NCBI GenBank assembly: GCA_041618535.1
Contig: JBFKFP010000148.1
Span: 1 to 6,686 of the forward strand
Direction of reading: 5' to 3'
Length of the DNA stretch: 6,686 nucleotides
From: SHLJ01 sp041618535
GTDB lineage: Bacteria > Bacteroidota > Bacteroidia > Flavobacteriales > Flavobacteriaceae
The notes beneath the pieces are model-generated. The model made no database searches. It was given only the letters and a program-made list of their open reading frames with translations, and was not told where the DNA came from. Both the position numbers and the translations under genes were made by a program. Below are positions 6,181-6,686 of this stretch, piece by piece (position 1 is the stretch's first letter; every line of letters begins with the position of its first letter).

Positions 6181-6209
6181 ATCATATCAACCTCAAAACC
6201 TAAAGAAAT

Positions 6210-6485
6210 ATGGAAGTCCTCAACAAACCTCCAAGACCTAATAATTACCTGGCCATTGCCATAATCAGTACAATTTTATGCTGTTTGCCGGCTGGCATCG
6301 TCAGTATTGTTTATTCCACAAAGGTGAACAGCGAATACGATAGTGGAAATTTTGATGCGGCAGAACGCGCCTCCAAAAATGCTAAGACATGGGCATTTGT
6401 CTCTATTGGGATCGCCCTTTTAGGATGGATTGTTTATGTCGCCATCTTCGGACTTGCTTTTCTGGGTGCAATGAGCGGCATGTAG
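6210..6485 (+). CDS. CD225/dispanin (IFITM-like) family membrane protein
   Basis: This 91-residue two-helix membrane protein of the CD225/dispanin family includes the eukaryotic interferon-induced transmembrane proteins and many bacterial members of unknown role. The family pattern is clear: a proline-rich start (NKPPRPNNYL), helix 1 (about 13-35) with C24-C25-L-P and AGIVSIVYS, the K38-V-N...Y43 step, the loop GNFDAAERASKNAKTW (46-61), and helix 2 (about 62-87). In human IFITM proteins the matching cysteine pair is palmitoylated; whether that happens in bacteria is not known. The start follows AAAGAAAT with no strong Shine-Dalgarno sequence. The stop is 1 nt before the next ATG, so it is co-transcribed with the second DUF2752 gene. 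Confidence 0.93.
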   Translation: MEVLNKPPRPNNYLAIAIISTILCCLPAGIVSIVYSTKVNSEYDSGNFDAAERASKNAKTWAFVSIGIALLGWIVYVAIFGLAFLGAMSGM

Positions 6486-6486
6486 A

Positions 6487-6686
6487 ATGAAAGGTCTGAG
6501 GATTTTCACATTGGGAATTGTGACATCGTTTATTTTGATGACCTATGTATTTATAGATCCTGTTGATTCGCCGTTTTTTCCCAAATGCCCTTTTTTGATG
6601 CTGACCGGCTTATATTGTCCCGGATGTGGAAGTCAGAGAGCAATTCATGACATCTTACAGGGCGATTTTCTTAGGGGTATTAGCTA
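6487..6686 (+). CDS. DUF2752 domain protein (second copy, 3' end outside window)
   Basis: The first 66 residues are visible and the reading frame is still open at the window end. It begins MKGLRIFTLG with a transmembrane helix (about 5-23), then FFPKC34-PFLMLTGLY-C44-P-G-C47-G-S-Q50-R51-A and G59-D60-F, the complete DUF2752 signature with the canonical CPGCG. The remaining one or two C-terminal helices would lie beyond 6686. The ATG is 1 nt after the CD225 stop, strongly suggesting a shared transcript and coupled translation. Cysteine spacing is the same as in the copy at 5488, but this one has the N-terminal helix that the other lacks. The function is unknown. Confidence 0.9.
   Translation, partial: MKGLRIFTLGIVTSFILMTYVFIDPVDSPFFPKCPFLMLTGLYCPGCGSQRAIHDILQGDFLRGIS

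Overview
The window looks like a chromosomal segment from a member of the Bacteroidota, most likely the Flavobacteriaceae. The signs are a CarboxypepD_reg-type TonB-dependent receptor barrel, a lipoprotein with acidic residues directly after the lipobox cysteine, a DUF2752/CCC-motif/CD225 cluster of a kind common in flavobacteria, start codons without clear Shine-Dalgarno sequences, and promoter-like TAnnTTTG elements. The genus cannot be named from sequence reading alone. There is no tRNA, rRNA, CRISPR array, transposase or other mobile element. Genes are tightly packed, and the longest gap without a gene is about 180 bp.

Layout. (1) 2-1900 (+): the C-terminal part of a TonB-dependent outer-membrane receptor, entering from upstream, followed after 1 nt by a Cupin_5 (DUF985) protein (1902-2411, +). 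(2) 2412-3563 (-): a group I (NifS/IscS-like) cysteine desulfurase whose stop codon directly abuts the cupin stop. (3) 3564-3663: a divergent promoter region. (4) 3664-4551 (+): a predicted surface lipoprotein with three Asp-rich, thrombospondin-3-like calcium-binding repeats. (5) 4548-5305 (-): a two-gene unit with a small two-helix membrane protein first and an Smr-domain protein second, linked by an ATGA overlap. The Smr gene and the lipoprotein gene converge and share a palindromic TTAA as their stop codons. (6) 5306-5487: a second divergent regulatory gap with a hyphenated inverted repeat and a perfect 12-bp palindrome. (7) 5488-6686 (+): a cluster of small membrane proteins, DUF2752, CCC-motif protein, intrinsic terminator, CD225/dispanin protein, and a second DUF2752 protein cut by the window end.

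How the genes work together. The receptor and cupin are probably co-transcribed, but nothing shows what the receptor imports. The cysteine desulfurase has no Fe-S scaffold gene beside it and probably supplies sulfur for housekeeping use. The most interesting part is the right-hand cluster. Two DUF2752 proteins with the same C-x9-C-x2-C-G-x-Q-R-x7-G-[D/E]-F pattern bracket two small two-helix proteins that both carry a cysteine cluster followed by a Leu-Pro step in the first hydrophobic segment. This looks like a functional module of unknown purpose in the inner membrane.
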